From: JACKII01 sp963807085
GTDB taxonomy: Bacteria > Pseudomonadota > Alphaproteobacteria > Bin95
DNA: 64,000 nt
NCBI GenBank assembly: GCA_963807085.1
Contig: CAWEBB010000032.1
Span: 620,001-684,000 of the forward strand
Reading direction: 5' to 3'
Below the pieces are notes generated by a model. It saw only the letters and a program-made list of their open reading frames with translations. It made no database searches and was not told the DNA's origin. Shown here one piece after another: positions 16,426-25,961 of the stretch (position 1 is its first letter; every line of letters begins with the position of its first letter). The position numbers and the translations under genes were made by a program.

Positions 16426-17658
16426 TCAGACAGGCGGGGCGCTATGGGCGAGGTTGCTCAGCACATTGGCGACGATACCTTCGGCCCGGAGCGCGTTCAG
16501 CAAACGGCCCACATGCGCCTCGTCCTTGGTCTGCAGGACAAACTCGATCTCGGTGCTCTTGATCGGCGTATCGAAGAACAGGCGGTTGTGCTGCACGTCC
16601 CAGACATTCGCGCCCTGCTCGGCGATGATGCGGGTGGCGGCAGCGAGCCCGCCCGGCAAGTCGCTCACCTGGAGGCGCATTCGCACCAGCTTGCGGTGGC
16701 GGACCAGCGAGCGCATGAGGGCGGAGGCGAGGACAGTCGCATCGATATTGCCGCCGGAGACGACCAGGCCGACAGTGCGGCCCTTGAACAATTCCGGGTA
16801 TGTCAGCAGCGCGGCCAGCGGTGCCGCGCCAGCGCCCTCCGCCACGACCTTGCCGACCGTCGCCAGTTCCTGCACGCCCCATTCCAGGTGATCTTCGGAA
16901 ATCAGGAGGATGTCTTCGACATGCCGCTCGATCACCGGTCGGGTCAGATGGCCCGGATACTTGACGGCGATGCCCTCGGCGATAGTGGGCCGACCGTGCG
17001 GCGCATCACTTCCGGCGATGGCGCACTTCATGGTCGGGTAATGAGCAGCCTCCACGCCGATCAAGCGAATAGTCGGGTTCAGGGCTTTAACCGCAATGGC
17101 GACGCCCGCCATCAGGCCGCCGCCGCCGATGGGCACGACGAGGGTATCCAGACCGGCGTCGGCCTGCATGATCTCCAGGCCCACGGTGCCCTGGCCCGCG
17201 ATCACGTGGGGGTCGTCATAGGGATGGATCTGGGTAAGGCCGTCGCGTGCCACCAGTTCCTCCGCCAACGAGACCAGGTCCGCCAGCTCCACGCCCGCCT
17301 GGATCACGGTTGCGCCGAAGCTTTCCGTGCGGGCGACTTTGGCGAACGGCGTGCCGGTCGGCATGGCGATGGTCGCCGGAATGCCAAGCCGGCCGGCGTG
17401 ATAGGCCACGCCCTGCGCGTGATTGCCGGCGGAGATGGCGACCACGCCGCGGCGGCGCTCGTCCGCCGACAATCGCAACAGGCGGTTCAGCGCGCCCCGG
17501 TCCTTGAACGACGCTGTAAACTGCAGGTTTTCAAGCTTCAGCCATACCGTCGCCCCGGTCAGGGCGGAGAGCGATGGCGATGGCCGCATGGGCGTGCGCA
17601 CCACTTGACCCTCGATAGCCCGGGCGGCAGTTTCGATGTCCTGGAACGTAACGGCCAT
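16426..17658 (-). CDS. ilvA: threonine ammonia-lyase (PLP-dependent) with ACT-like tail
   Basis: Converts threonine to 2-oxobutanoate, the first step to isoleucine or a catabolic route. The 410-residue enzyme has the PLP lysine at Lys52 (TASFKDRGALNR), the glycine-rich phosphate loop VVPIGGGGLMAG, and SGGNIDATVL. The C-terminal ~80 residues (VRMRLQVSDLPGGLAAATRII) form a single ACT-like domain, as in the ~400-aa tdcB/ilvA-type enzymes. This differs from the longer biosynthetic IlvA with two such domains. Which role it serves is not decided by sequence. Confidence 0.92.
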   Translation of the reverse strand: MAVTFQDIETAARAIEGQVVRTPMRPSPSLSALTGATVWLKLENLQFTASFKDRGALNRLLRLSADERRRGVVAISAGNHAQGVAYHAGRLGIPATIAMPTGTPFAKVARTESFGATVIQAGVELADLVSLAEELVARDGLTQIHPYDDPHVIAGQGTVGLEIMQADAGLDTLVVPIGGGGLMAGVAIAVKALNPTIRLIGVEAAHYPTMKCAIAGSDAPHGRPTIAEGIAVKYPGHLTRPVIERHVEDILLISEDHLEWGVQELATVGKVVAEGAGAAPLAALLTYPELFKGRTVGLVVSGGNIDATVLASALMRSLVRHRKLVRMRLQVSDLPGGLAAATRIIAEQGANVWDVQHNRLFFDTPIKSTEIEFVLQTKDEAHVGRLLNALRAEGIVANVLSNLAHSAPPV

Positions 17659-17728
17659 ATCGCCTCTCCAAAGCCAGTGGGGATGCGTACCTTCCAGTCT
17701 GCCCGGCTATTCGCCCGACGGATAGGCT

Positions 17729-18793
17729 TTAAGCCACACTCTGGCGGCCCACGCCGATTGCTGCGAGCGCCCGCTGACGGTCGGCGTCGGCGCGGATGAA
17801 ACGGAGCAGCGCTTGGGCATCGTTGGTGAAGGCCTGGATGCCGTCGAAATAAGGTGCACCGTTCACCGACTTCTGCAGCAGCAACGCGTCCCGGTCCATC
17901 CAGCGGGGCAGCAGACCGCCGAACCAGAAGCCCTGGCGACGCAGCGCCTCGCACGCGGCATCCGTGGTGGGCGAGCCGAGCTCGAGGAACACCTGCACCA
18001 TGGTGCGGTTGTCTTCTTCCGCCTGACGCCCGATGGTGGCCAGCAGGGACGGGAGATCGGCGCCGATGCGGAGAACATTGACCCGCACAATGTCGAAGCG
18101 GGGCAGATCCAGCACCTGGATGCGACTGGGCGCGGCCCGGTCTAACGCTTTGCCCGGCCTATCGAACTGGCGGTTCAGGCGCAGATGGTCGTAAAGATGC
18201 ACCAGCAGATCGCGATAGGCAGACGGCAGGTAGGTCCGTTGCAGGGGCGCGTCGCCGAGCGGCAGATATTGCAGGCAGGTGGAGACGGGGCCGTGGGCCT
18301 GCGCCTCGATTTGCATCATGCGGGCGGGGACGAAGCCGATCTCGAAGCCCACATCGACGAACTCTGCCCGCCAGACCGAACGTTGTGAAAAGGTGTGATT
18401 GGTCAGGGACGCGCCATAGAGGCCGCAAACGGCGGGATCGCGATCCGCCAGCAGGATGGCCCGGTCGATCATGCCGTTCAAAATGCCGTCGCCACGGCAA
18501 CCCGGATGGACAATTCCCTGGCCGACTTCGCGCACGCCTTTGTAAGGCGCGGAGGCCATGACAGCGACATGACCCACCGGCGTGGCATCGACCCCGCGGG
18601 CGACGATGGAAATACCATCGCGAGTCTCGTTCGCCCGGATGTAATGGGCGGGGTCGTATACCTCCCCTGCCAGGTAGTGCTCCCCGTAAATTGTTCGGAA
18701 CAGGTCGGGCAGCAACAGACTGTCTCCCGTGTTGAAGGCAGAAATATAGTACTTGTTTCGTTCTTTTTCTAGGGCGTGGCTCGCCTGTGCCAT
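17729..18793 (-). CDS. GNAT-like acetyltransferase, otherwise unassigned
   Basis: A 354-residue protein. The N-terminal half looks like a GNAT fold (GISIVARGVDATPVGHVAVMAS, then the cofactor-loop-like GQGIVHPGCRGDGILNGMI). The second half (RIQVLDLPRFDIVRVNVLRIG ... MVQVFLELGSPTTDAACEALRRQGFWFGGLLPRW) has the look of a second, degenerate GNAT or ACT-like module, with the typical 'R-R-x-G-F-W-F' ending. Acceptor unknown. Its ATG is preceded by a GAGAGCGAGAG stretch. It lies upstream of ilvA and dapB on the same strand, with a 70-bp gap. Confidence 0.6.
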   Translation of the reverse strand: MAQASHALEKERNKYYISAFNTGDSLLLPDLFRTIYGEHYLAGEVYDPAHYIRANETRDGISIVARGVDATPVGHVAVMASAPYKGVREVGQGIVHPGCRGDGILNGMIDRAILLADRDPAVCGLYGASLTNHTFSQRSVWRAEFVDVGFEIGFVPARMMQIEAQAHGPVSTCLQYLPLGDAPLQRTYLPSAYRDLLVHLYDHLRLNRQFDRPGKALDRAAPSRIQVLDLPRFDIVRVNVLRIGADLPSLLATIGRQAEEDNRTMVQVFLELGSPTTDAACEALRRQGFWFGGLLPRWMDRDALLLQKSVNGAPYFDGIQAFTNDAQALLRFIRADADRQRALAAIGVGRQSVA

Positions 18794-19048
18794 GTTTAAC
18801 TCTCGCTCTCTCGATTATTCGGTGATCTGACGCCACCTGCGTATACAACTGTTTCACACAGCTTGTTTTTTTGGGCTGCATAACCTTAGCAGCTTTTTAG
18901 AGCACGATAGTTAACTGTTCGCAAACATCGGTGGAATGTAGGAATGCGTTCTTCACACAACCGCTGCAAACAAAGACTTGCGCCCTGACCGGTCGATGAT
19001 GCTTTTATCGTGCCCACCAACGCGCGAACGAATTTTCGGGAGTAAGCC
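18794..19048. other. divergent intergenic region
   Basis: 255 bp, clearly more AT-rich than the surrounding genes, between divergent genes. It should hold two promoters, but I cannot place them with confidence, and no RNA gene was recognised. Confidence 0.45.
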
Positions 19049-19957
19049 ATGAGCGATAGTGGAAATCCGACCCTGGGCTTTGTCGGCCTGGGTGTGATGG
19101 GCGAGCCGATGTGCCGGAACCTGACGAAAAAGAGCGGCAAGTCGGTGTTGGCCTTTGACCTGCGGCCGGAGCCGCTGCAGCGGCTCTCGGCCGACGGGGT
19201 GGAGAGCGCCAGTTCGCTCGCCGATTTGGCGGCGCGGGCCGACATTGTTTTCATGAGCCTGCCGGGCGAACCGCAGGTGCGGGCGGTAACACAAGGAGAG
19301 GACGGTCTGATTGCGCAGATGAAGGCCGGCCAGACCCTGGTGGACACCAGCACCTGCCCGGTAGCGCTGGCCCGCGAGTTGGCGGCTGAGTGTGAAGCAA
19401 AGGGCATCGATTTTGCCGACGCTCCGGTCGCCCGTACCGCCCAGGCGGCCGTCGATGGCACCCTGAGTATTATGGTTGGCGGTACCGCAGAGGTGTTCCA
19501 ACGCATCGAGCCGCTGCTCTATTGCATGGGCGAGGCGATCACCCATTGCGGACCGGTCGGCGCCGGTGAGGCGGTGAAGCTGATGAACAATATGGTCGTC
19601 GTGCAGACCGTGCATGCCATCGCCGAGGCGCTTGCCGTCGCCCGGGCGAGCGGCGCGGTCGACGGCAAGGTACTTTTCGAGACGCTGGCAAAAAGCTCCG
19701 CCGACAGTTTCGTGCTGCGCAATCACGGCATGAAGTCGATGCTGCCGGATACGCATCCGACCCACGCCTTTCCGGTCGACTACATCATCAAGGACCTGTC
19801 CTACGCGATCCGCCTGGCGGAGGAGAGCGGCGTGAAGATGGAAGCGGCCTATGCCACCCGTGATGTGCTGGAGCGGGCGGCGACCATGGGCTTTGGCGAC
19901 CGCTATTACACGGTCATGATCAACGCCATCGATGGCGCGCCAAAAGCTAAGAAGTAA
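19049..19957 (+). CDS. NAD(P)-dependent beta-hydroxyacid dehydrogenase (HIBADH family), paralogue 2
   Basis: A 302-residue member of the 3-hydroxyisobutyrate dehydrogenase/2-hydroxy-3-oxopropionate reductase family. It has the Rossmann motif GFVGLGVMGEPM near residues 10-21, the signature FADAPVARTAQAAVDGTLS, and the catalytic Lys in VKLMNNMV. Compared with the gene at 3259-4152 the substrate-signature differs (APVARTAQAA instead of APISGGPPGA). The GG that usually follows the signature is replaced by RT, so a different substrate is likely. Confidence 0.9.
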   Translation: MSDSGNPTLGFVGLGVMGEPMCRNLTKKSGKSVLAFDLRPEPLQRLSADGVESASSLADLAARADIVFMSLPGEPQVRAVTQGEDGLIAQMKAGQTLVDTSTCPVALARELAAECEAKGIDFADAPVARTAQAAVDGTLSIMVGGTAEVFQRIEPLLYCMGEAITHCGPVGAGEAVKLMNNMVVVQTVHAIAEALAVARASGAVDGKVLFETLAKSSADSFVLRNHGMKSMLPDTHPTHAFPVDYIIKDLSYAIRLAEESGVKMEAAYATRDVLERAATMGFGDRYYTVMINAIDGAPKAKK

Positions 19958-19991
19958 TTTGCCGATCGCTTCTGGTCTGTTCTGGAGTTTG

Positions 19992-20037
19992 GCGAGCCGC
20001 GACCGACCAGGGCTTGCGGGTGGCGGTTGCGGCTCGC
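19992..20037 (+). terminator. long GC-rich hairpin, possible terminator or structured 3' UTR
   Basis: GCGAGCCGCGACCG (19992-20005) pairs with CGGTTGCGGCTCGC (20024-20037), a 14-bp stem with one G-U pair and an 18-nt loop. There is no T-run, so it may protect a 3' end or assist Rho-dependent termination rather than act as a simple terminator. Confidence 0.4.
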
Positions 20038-20165
20038 GTGGTGCTGTTGAGGTCGAAGGCATGCCCAAGGCATACGCTATTCTTCCTGCTGTGGCGTCGT
20101 CGAGGCCGGTGAAAGTCCAATCCGATTTCTGGTAACGCGGTCACACTCAAAGCACAGATCAGGAC

Positions 20166-20186
20166 ATCAGAGCTTCTCACTCTGAT
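20166..20186. promoter_or_regulatory. inverted repeat, candidate operator
   Basis: ATCAGAG-N7-CTCTGAT is a perfect 7-bp inverted repeat with a 7-nt spacer, just upstream of an AT-rich tract and about 130 bp before the penicillin-acylase start. The regulator is unknown. Confidence 0.35.
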
Positions 20187-20314
20187 TCAACAGAAAAACT
20201 TATTATCTATTCATTTATAGTTGTGTAGCGCCATCGCGTCGCCTTGGGTTGCGGCGGTATGCACGCCAGAGTGTTCTCTCGTCTGGAATGGGTTCGCCAA
20301 AGGGGAAGCGTTGG

Positions 20315-22693
20315 ATGCCGCGATTTTTTCGCTGGGTAGGCCGGTCATTGCTCGCGTTGCTGCTGTTGCTGCTGCTCGGCTCAGCGGGGTTGCTGCTTTG
20401 GTTGCGCACGTCCCTGCCGCAGACCGATGGAGAAATCGCGATTGGCGGGCTGGAGTCGCCGGTGACGATCGCTCGCGATGCGAAAGGGGTTCCGCACATC
20501 AGGGCCGACACCCTTAACGATGCCTATCAGGCAGTGGGGTTTCTGCACGCCCAGGATCGCCTGTTCCAGATGGAAACGATGCGGCGGGCCGGGCGCGGGC
20601 GGATGGCGGAGCTAGTTGGCGATCTTGCACTGCCCATTGACAAGCGCATGCGGACCTTCGGTCTTGGGCAGTTGGTGGACGCCGACGTCAACGAGTTGGA
20701 GCCGCCGGCAAGGGCTGCGTTGCAGGCCTACGCCGACGGGGTCAATGCATATCTGAAAAGGCATTCCGGCGCGTTTCCGCCGGAATTTCTGATTGTGCCT
20801 GGTCAAGTAGAGCCGTGGAAAGCGGCGGATTCCTTACTGTGGCTCAAACTGATGGCACTGCGGCTGACGGCCGACTGGAGCGACGAGCTGGAGCGCGCGG
20901 CGCTTTCTTCGCGCCTGACCCCGAAACAGCTAAAGGATATGTATCCCGTCGAAGAAGGTCCAATTACGCTCGCCGCGCTACCCGGCGGTGACGCAGTACG
21001 GCACGCGCTGGATGCCGCAACCGTCGTGGGGGAGGAGGCCGGCTCCAATCTCTGGCTCTTTAGCGGCGCGTTGACCGATACCGGCAAACCGATTGTGGCG
21101 AATGACCCGCATCTGGGGTTTACGGTGCCGAACATCTGGTATCTGGTGCGGATCGAAACCCCTCAGATAACACTGGCCGGCGCAACCTCCCCGGGCTTTC
21201 CGTTTGTGGTGCTGGGGCACAACGGAAAACTGGCCTGGGCAGTTACCAATGCCTATGGCGATACCTCCGATGTGTTCGTAGAGAAGATCGACCCGACAGA
21301 CCCCTCGCTATATGTGACGCCCGATGGCAGCCAGCCGTTTGAGGAGCGACGGGAGGCAATCTCTGTCCGCTTCGGCGATCCCGTCGAGTTGACTGTCCGG
21401 CGGACCCGGCATGGGCCGGTAATTTCCGACGGTAAGAATTGCGGTGCGGGGGAGGCGTCTCCGTCAGACGGGCATGTCTACGCCCTGTCTCACACGGCAC
21501 TGCTGCCGGGCGACACGACCGCGGCGGCATTGTGGGAAGTGCAGCGTGCGGCATCCGTCGCCGATGCCATGCAGGCCACCCGGGCCGTGGTTGCGCCCCA
21601 GCAGAATATCGCACTGGCGGATGTTGGCGGTACGGTGGGCCTGATCTCGCCGGCCAAGGTGCCGCTGCGGCGGTCGCCGCCAAGCATGCTGCCAGTGCCG
21701 GGCTGGACCGGAGAGCATGACTGGGTCGGTTGGATCCCGTTCAACGGCCTTCCGCAGGTGATCAATCCCCCTTCGGGCCGCCTGATCAACGCGAACAACC
21801 GGTTGGTCGGGCCTGATTATCCCTATGAGCTGGGCCACGACTGGGCGTCGCCGATGCGCGCCGAGGCGATCAAGATGGCACTGGATGCCAACAAACCGCA
21901 GACCGTAGGGGGCTCGCTTGCCGTGCAGCTCAATATTCATTCATTGGCGGCGCGGCGGTTGCTTGATGCGGTGGACTGGAGCAAGGCCGGCGATGGCGCG
22001 CCTGCGGAGCTGTTGCAGGCGATGCAAAGCTGGGACGCCGTCATGGCGGCGGATCGGCCGGAGCCGCTCTTTTTTCATGCTTGGCTGCGCGCGCTGAACC
22101 GCGCGTTGTTTGCCGACGAGCTTGGGCCGCTGTTCGACCAACACCAAAAGGGGAATGTGGAACGGGTGCTGCACATGCTGACCGCGGCGCCCGAATGGTG
22201 CGATGTGATCGGCACGCCCGAAAAAGAAACTTGCGCGGGCATGGTTGCAGCTGCCTTCGCCTCCGCCTATGCCGAAATGACCGACCGCTTCGGCGACGAT
22301 TGGCGGGAATGGCGCTGGGATGCGCCCCACGTCGCCCGTTTCCAGCACCTGCCGTTCGGCTTCGTTCCGGTGCTGAAAGATCTGTTCAATGTGAGCGTGC
22401 CGCACGACGGCGGGCGTTATACGCCGAACGCCGGCGTTGTGTCATTTGACGAAAGCAGCCTGTTCAACCAAGTGCATGGGGCCGGCTTCCGCGCGGTGTA
22501 TGACCTGGCGGACCTGGATGGCTCGCGCTTCATTCAGGCGGTAGGTCAGTCCGGCAATATTTTTTCAAAGCATTATGCCGATCTGGCACCGCTATGGGCG
22601 AAGGGCGAGACACTTTCGCTGGGACCGCTGCAGGGCGAGCCCGCCGGTGTCTTGACCCTGTTTCCGGCGGAGCAAGGGAACAGGAACGACTGA
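20315..22693 (+). CDS. penicillin acylase family protein (Ntn hydrolase)
   Basis: A 792-residue precursor of the N-terminal-nucleophile hydrolase family that includes penicillin G acylase and acyl-homoserine-lactone acylases. An N-terminal membrane anchor (Leu-rich, residues 12-29) precedes the alpha chain. The autocatalytic cleavage site is Gly243-Ser244-Asn245 (EEAGSNLWLFSG), making Ser244 the N-terminal nucleophile of the beta chain. The GFPFVVLGHNGKLAWAVTN segment is also typical. Start chosen at ATG 20315, with AGGGGAAG 8 nt upstream. It acts in the envelope; the natural amide substrate (AHL, acylated amine or other) is not predictable. Confidence 0.93.
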   Translation: MPRFFRWVGRSLLALLLLLLLGSAGLLLWLRTSLPQTDGEIAIGGLESPVTIARDAKGVPHIRADTLNDAYQAVGFLHAQDRLFQMETMRRAGRGRMAELVGDLALPIDKRMRTFGLGQLVDADVNELEPPARAALQAYADGVNAYLKRHSGAFPPEFLIVPGQVEPWKAADSLLWLKLMALRLTADWSDELERAALSSRLTPKQLKDMYPVEEGPITLAALPGGDAVRHALDAATVVGEEAGSNLWLFSGALTDTGKPIVANDPHLGFTVPNIWYLVRIETPQITLAGATSPGFPFVVLGHNGKLAWAVTNAYGDTSDVFVEKIDPTDPSLYVTPDGSQPFEERREAISVRFGDPVELTVRRTRHGPVISDGKNCGAGEASPSDGHVYALSHTALLPGDTTAAALWEVQRAASVADAMQATRAVVAPQQNIALADVGGTVGLISPAKVPLRRSPPSMLPVPGWTGEHDWVGWIPFNGLPQVINPPSGRLINANNRLVGPDYPYELGHDWASPMRAEAIKMALDANKPQTVGGSLAVQLNIHSLAARRLLDAVDWSKAGDGAPAELLQAMQSWDAVMAADRPEPLFFHAWLRALNRALFADELGPLFDQHQKGNVERVLHMLTAAPEWCDVIGTPEKETCAGMVAAAFASAYAEMTDRFGDDWREWRWDAPHVARFQHLPFGFVPVLKDLFNVSVPHDGGRYTPNAGVVSFDESSLFNQVHGAGFRAVYDLADLDGSRFIQAVGQSGNIFSKHYADLAPLWAKGETLSLGPLQGEPAGVLTLFPAEQGNRND

Positions 22694-22698
22694 ACCCT

Positions 22699-23898
22699 CT
22701 AGAGCCCCAGCACCCGCTTGGCGATGACGTTTTTCTGCACCTCGTTCGAGCCGCCGGCGATGGAGCGGGCGCGCATTTCGAAATAATCCGGCGCCATTTT
22801 GAACAGATAATCGGGGCCGACCGGTTCTTCGTTCCAGCCATGACGGATGGCGTTCTGATTGTAGGGCATGGCGGAGTAGCCGCCCGCCTCCATGCAGGCC
22901 TCGCTGATCGACTTGCGTATTTCCGCCATGCCGAGCTTCAGACCCGCCGCGGCTTCGGGCTTGATCTCCGTGTCGGCACTGGCGCCCGCCAGCACGCGCA
23001 GCGAGGTGAATTGCAGGGTGGAAAGCTGCATTTCCAGGTCGGCGATCTTGTTGCGGAAAATCGGGTCCTCGGCCAAGGTGCCGCCATCCGCCTGTTGATC
23101 CAGGGCAATTTTTTTCAAAAGATCCAGCATCATGCGCGCACCGGCAACGCCCGCGCCGGACGAGCGCTCGTGTCCCAGCAGGTATTTGGCGATGGCCCAG
23201 CCTTGGCCTTCCTCGCCGACGCGGTTGGCCTGGGGCACGCGCACGTCCTGGAAGAATTCCTGGTTGAATTTGTGCCGGCCGTCCAGCTTGATCAGCGGCC
23301 GCACCTCCAGGCCCGGCGAATCCATTTTGATCAGCAGGCAGGTGATGCCCTCCTGCTTTTTCTCAGCTTTGGAGGTGCGCACCAGGGCGAACATCCAGTC
23401 GGCAATATGCGCCTGGGTGGTCCAGATCTTGGAGCCGTTGACGATGTAATCGTCGCCGTCCTTCACCGCGCTGGTCGAAAGCGAGGCCAAGTCGGAGCCC
23501 GCGCCCGGTTCGCTATAGCCCTGGCACCAGATGGTCTCCCCGGAGAGGATACCAGGCAAATGCTCGGCCTTTTGTTCTGGCGTGCCATAGCGCAGCAGCA
23601 CCGGGCCGACCATGCGCGTGCCGAAGGGGACCACCTCCGGACAAGCGGAGACGGCCATCTCTTCCTCAAACATGTATTTCTGCGCGACCGACCAGCCGGG
23701 CCCGCCCGCACTTTCCGGCCAGTTGGTGGCGAGCCAACCCTGTTTGCCCAAGATCATCATCCAGCGACGATAATCGTCCTTGCCCAGCTCCAGCCCCTGG
23801 CGGACCTTGGCGGCGAGGTCGTCCGGCAGGTTTTTCTTGATGAAGGTCCGGACCTCGTCACGAAAGGCTAGTTCTTCTGGGCTAAAGCTGGCGTCCAT
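22699..23898 (-). CDS. acyl-CoA dehydrogenase
   Basis: A 399-residue FAD enzyme with the typical CQGYSEPGAGSDLASL motif, IVNGSKIWTTQAHIADW and the C-terminal AGGSNEVQKNVIAKRVLGL. The start at ATG 23898 (MDASFSPEELAFRDEV) is chosen because the longer frame would overlap the MgtC gene. It is convergent with the penicillin acylase gene, with only 5 bp between the stops. The sequence resembles the long ACAD group used for branched or aromatic acyl-CoAs, but the substrate is not known. Confidence 0.92.
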   Translation of the reverse strand: MDASFSPEELAFRDEVRTFIKKNLPDDLAAKVRQGLELGKDDYRRWMMILGKQGWLATNWPESAGGPGWSVAQKYMFEEEMAVSACPEVVPFGTRMVGPVLLRYGTPEQKAEHLPGILSGETIWCQGYSEPGAGSDLASLSTSAVKDGDDYIVNGSKIWTTQAHIADWMFALVRTSKAEKKQEGITCLLIKMDSPGLEVRPLIKLDGRHKFNQEFFQDVRVPQANRVGEEGQGWAIAKYLLGHERSSGAGVAGARMMLDLLKKIALDQQADGGTLAEDPIFRNKIADLEMQLSTLQFTSLRVLAGASADTEIKPEAAAGLKLGMAEIRKSISEACMEAGGYSAMPYNQNAIRHGWNEEPVGPDYLFKMAPDYFEMRARSIAGGSNEVQKNVIAKRVLGL

Positions 23899-23995
23899 GG
23901 CGGGCGGTCCTCGTGTCTGACAGCGGCGTGATTGGCTGGCGGGGAGTATGCCGCAGGCGGCGGGCAACGGAAAGACGCTTCGCCCCTCCCAATGG

Positions 23996-24517
23996 CTATC
24001 GCTCCGTGTCTTCCTGGCCGGACTGGCGCAGATGCTTGGTGGAATGGCGTTCGACAATGCGCAGGATCCACAGCACGAACAAGCCCAGCAGGGTGGTCAG
24101 TATGGCGAAGCTATAGAGACCCAGACCGACCACAAGGCCAATCGCTCCCGCCAGCCACATGCCGGCTCCGGTGGTTAGCCCTTTAACGTCCCCACCCGAA
24201 CGGATTACCGCACCCGCCGCCAGAAATGCCACGCCGGCCGTGATAGCCTCCATCACGCGAATGGGGTCGGCACGGGGCGGCGCGTTTTCCAATTGGCTCA
24301 GCAGGTGAAATAATTCCAAGGCGGCAATGGTGAAGGTGGCGGACGCAAGCCCCACCAATATGTGGGTGCGCATGCCGGCGGCATGCCGATGGATTTCCCG
24401 CTCCAGCCCGATAGCGCCGGCGAGTGCCGCGGCCAGAACCAAGCGCAAGGCGATCTCTTCGAACGGCGTCACCGTCCGGCTGTATTCATGCACAAGAACA
24501 GCCCATAGCTCGTCCAC
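23996..24517 (-). CDS. MgtC/SapB-family inner-membrane protein
   Basis: A 173-residue protein with four to five transmembrane segments. The family hallmarks are RLVLAAALAGAIGLEREIHRHAAGMRTH near the N-terminus and GVAFLAAGAVIRSGGDVKGLTTGAGMWLAGAIGL in the middle. MgtC proteins modulate Mg2+-limited growth and the F1Fo ATPase in pathogens; in free-living bacteria the role is unclear. It is 97 bp upstream of the acyl-CoA dehydrogenase on the same strand. Confidence 0.92.
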   Translation of the reverse strand: MDELWAVLVHEYSRTVTPFEEIALRLVLAAALAGAIGLEREIHRHAAGMRTHILVGLASATFTIAALELFHLLSQLENAPPRADPIRVMEAITAGVAFLAAGAVIRSGGDVKGLTTGAGMWLAGAIGLVVGLGLYSFAILTTLLGLFVLWILRIVERHSTKHLRQSGQEDTER

Positions 24518-24648
24518 TATTCGGTCCCCGTTTGCTGGCTGCTCGCGTTTCTCTTTGCCGGTGCGTCTGTAATGATGGAATGATCACAGCTCAAAAATGC
24601 AGTGGTTTAGGAAGCGGTTTTCGGTGCATAGCCGCGCTTTGGCTAAGT

Positions 24649-25824
24649 TTATCCGATTTCGAGCCCAGGCCGCCAGAGCCGCCTCACGACCAGCGCTAGG
24701 CACAGGCTGCCGAAAGAGAGGCAGGCCATTACCCAGAATGCCTGCCCCGCCAGCGTCGCGTAGAGCCAGCCCGACGCAGCCATGGTAAGCCCCATGGCCG
24801 CGCCCATGCCGAGCGACGAATAGAGCGCCTGTGCGCTGGCGGACATTCCGGGCGCGATGTGACGCTGGATCAGGGTCATGCCGCCCAGATGAGTCGCGCC
24901 AAAGGTGATGCCGTGCAGCACCTGGCAAGGCACCAGCAGCCAAAGTTCTGTGCCCGCGCCGGTGCCCGTCCAGCGGATCACACCCGCCGCGGCGCCCAGG
25001 ATCAACATGCCCGGGATGCCGATGCGGGCCAGGATCGGCTTCGCCCACGCGAACAGGATGATCTCCGAGACGACGCCGACGGCCCAGAGCAGGCCAATCA
25101 GCCCTTCCGAATGGCCCGCTGCCCGCCAATGGAGACTGGCAAAGCCGGTCAACACCGCATGGCTCGCCATGTTCAGGGCGGCGCAGGCCAGAAACAGCAG
25201 GAAAAACCGGTTCGAGAGCAGGGAGCGGATCGGCGGGCGCTCCCGTTGCGCCGGCGCGGCCCGCACCGCCGGCAGGGCGAGTGCCGCCAGAAAGATCGCA
25301 GAGAGGCTGGCGATGAACAGATACATCACCCAGTCGGCCGATCGCCCCTCCAGCCACCAGCCGCCGGCAACGGAGGTGGCGATGAACGCGGCCGAGCCCC
25401 AGGCGCGCAGCCGGCCATAGTCGAGCCCTCGGGCCTGCAGGTTCAACAGAATCAGGTTCTCGCCTAGCGGGTTGACCGGCGCCTGCACCGTCATATGCAG
25501 CAGGGTCAGCAGCAAGACCGGCCAGAAACCATGCGCCGGCACCATCATAGAGGCCGTCGCGATCCCGCCGAGGCAGAGCATCCAGACCAGTTGCTTGCGG
25601 TGCTCGCGCGTGTCGGCAAAGCGCGCCACCACCGGGTTGACGGTCGCGCGCGTCGCCGAGGTCAGGGAGAGCAGCAGCCCGATCTGCGCGGCAGTCAGCC
25701 CATGCTCCGCCAGCCACAGCGGGAAGAACGGCTGAAAGATCCCGACCATCCCGAACATACAGGAATAGTAGACGGCGATGCGCAGACGGGGATAGGAGCA
25801 GGGCAGGGCGGTAATATCGGACAT
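24649..25824 (-). CDS. MFS transporter, HcaT/nucleoside-symporter-like
   Basis: A 391-residue major-facilitator permease with 12 predicted helices. The N-terminus (YYSCMFGMVGIFQPFFPLWL) and the central motif PVNPLGENLILLNLQARGLDYGRLRAWGS match the 3-phenylpropionate transporter-like/NHS branch. Start at ATG 25824 with TAGGGA upstream. The substrate is probably an organic acid, but this is inference. It faces away from the ThDP decarboxylase genes, sharing their promoter region. Confidence 0.88.
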   Translation of the reverse strand: MSDITALPCSYPRLRIAVYYSCMFGMVGIFQPFFPLWLAEHGLTAAQIGLLLSLTSATRATVNPVVARFADTREHRKQLVWMLCLGGIATASMMVPAHGFWPVLLLTLLHMTVQAPVNPLGENLILLNLQARGLDYGRLRAWGSAAFIATSVAGGWWLEGRSADWVMYLFIASLSAIFLAALALPAVRAAPAQRERPPIRSLLSNRFFLLFLACAALNMASHAVLTGFASLHWRAAGHSEGLIGLLWAVGVVSEIILFAWAKPILARIGIPGMLILGAAAGVIRWTGTGAGTELWLLVPCQVLHGITFGATHLGGMTLIQRHIAPGMSASAQALYSSLGMGAAMGLTMAASGWLYATLAGQAFWVMACLSFGSLCLALVVRRLWRPGLEIG

Positions 25825-25961
25825 TGCGCGCAATCCCTACACGCTTTTCGCCGGGGAGGCTTGCCGTTTCCCGGCAGAGGCTTGCCTGAGCGACCCGCTT
25901 TGTGCTTCTTGGCGCGCTGACCTTGACCCGCAATTCCGACCCGCCAAAGGACCGATCCCCG

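Larger units (their letters stand above)
19958..20314. other. 357-bp intergenic region with two inverted repeats
   Basis: No gene seen. It contains a long GC-rich hairpin (19992-20037) just after the dehydrogenase gene. Further on there is a 7-7-7 inverted repeat (20166-20186) and an AT-rich tract (about 20190-20225) that probably carries the promoter of the penicillin-acylase gene. Confidence 0.5.

Noticed and set aside
20040..20140. Riboswitch-like piece (gccggtgaaagtcc) before the penicillin acylase gene
   Set aside because: Reminiscent of cobalamin/group II consensus fragments, but no further conserved blocks or paired stems are present.
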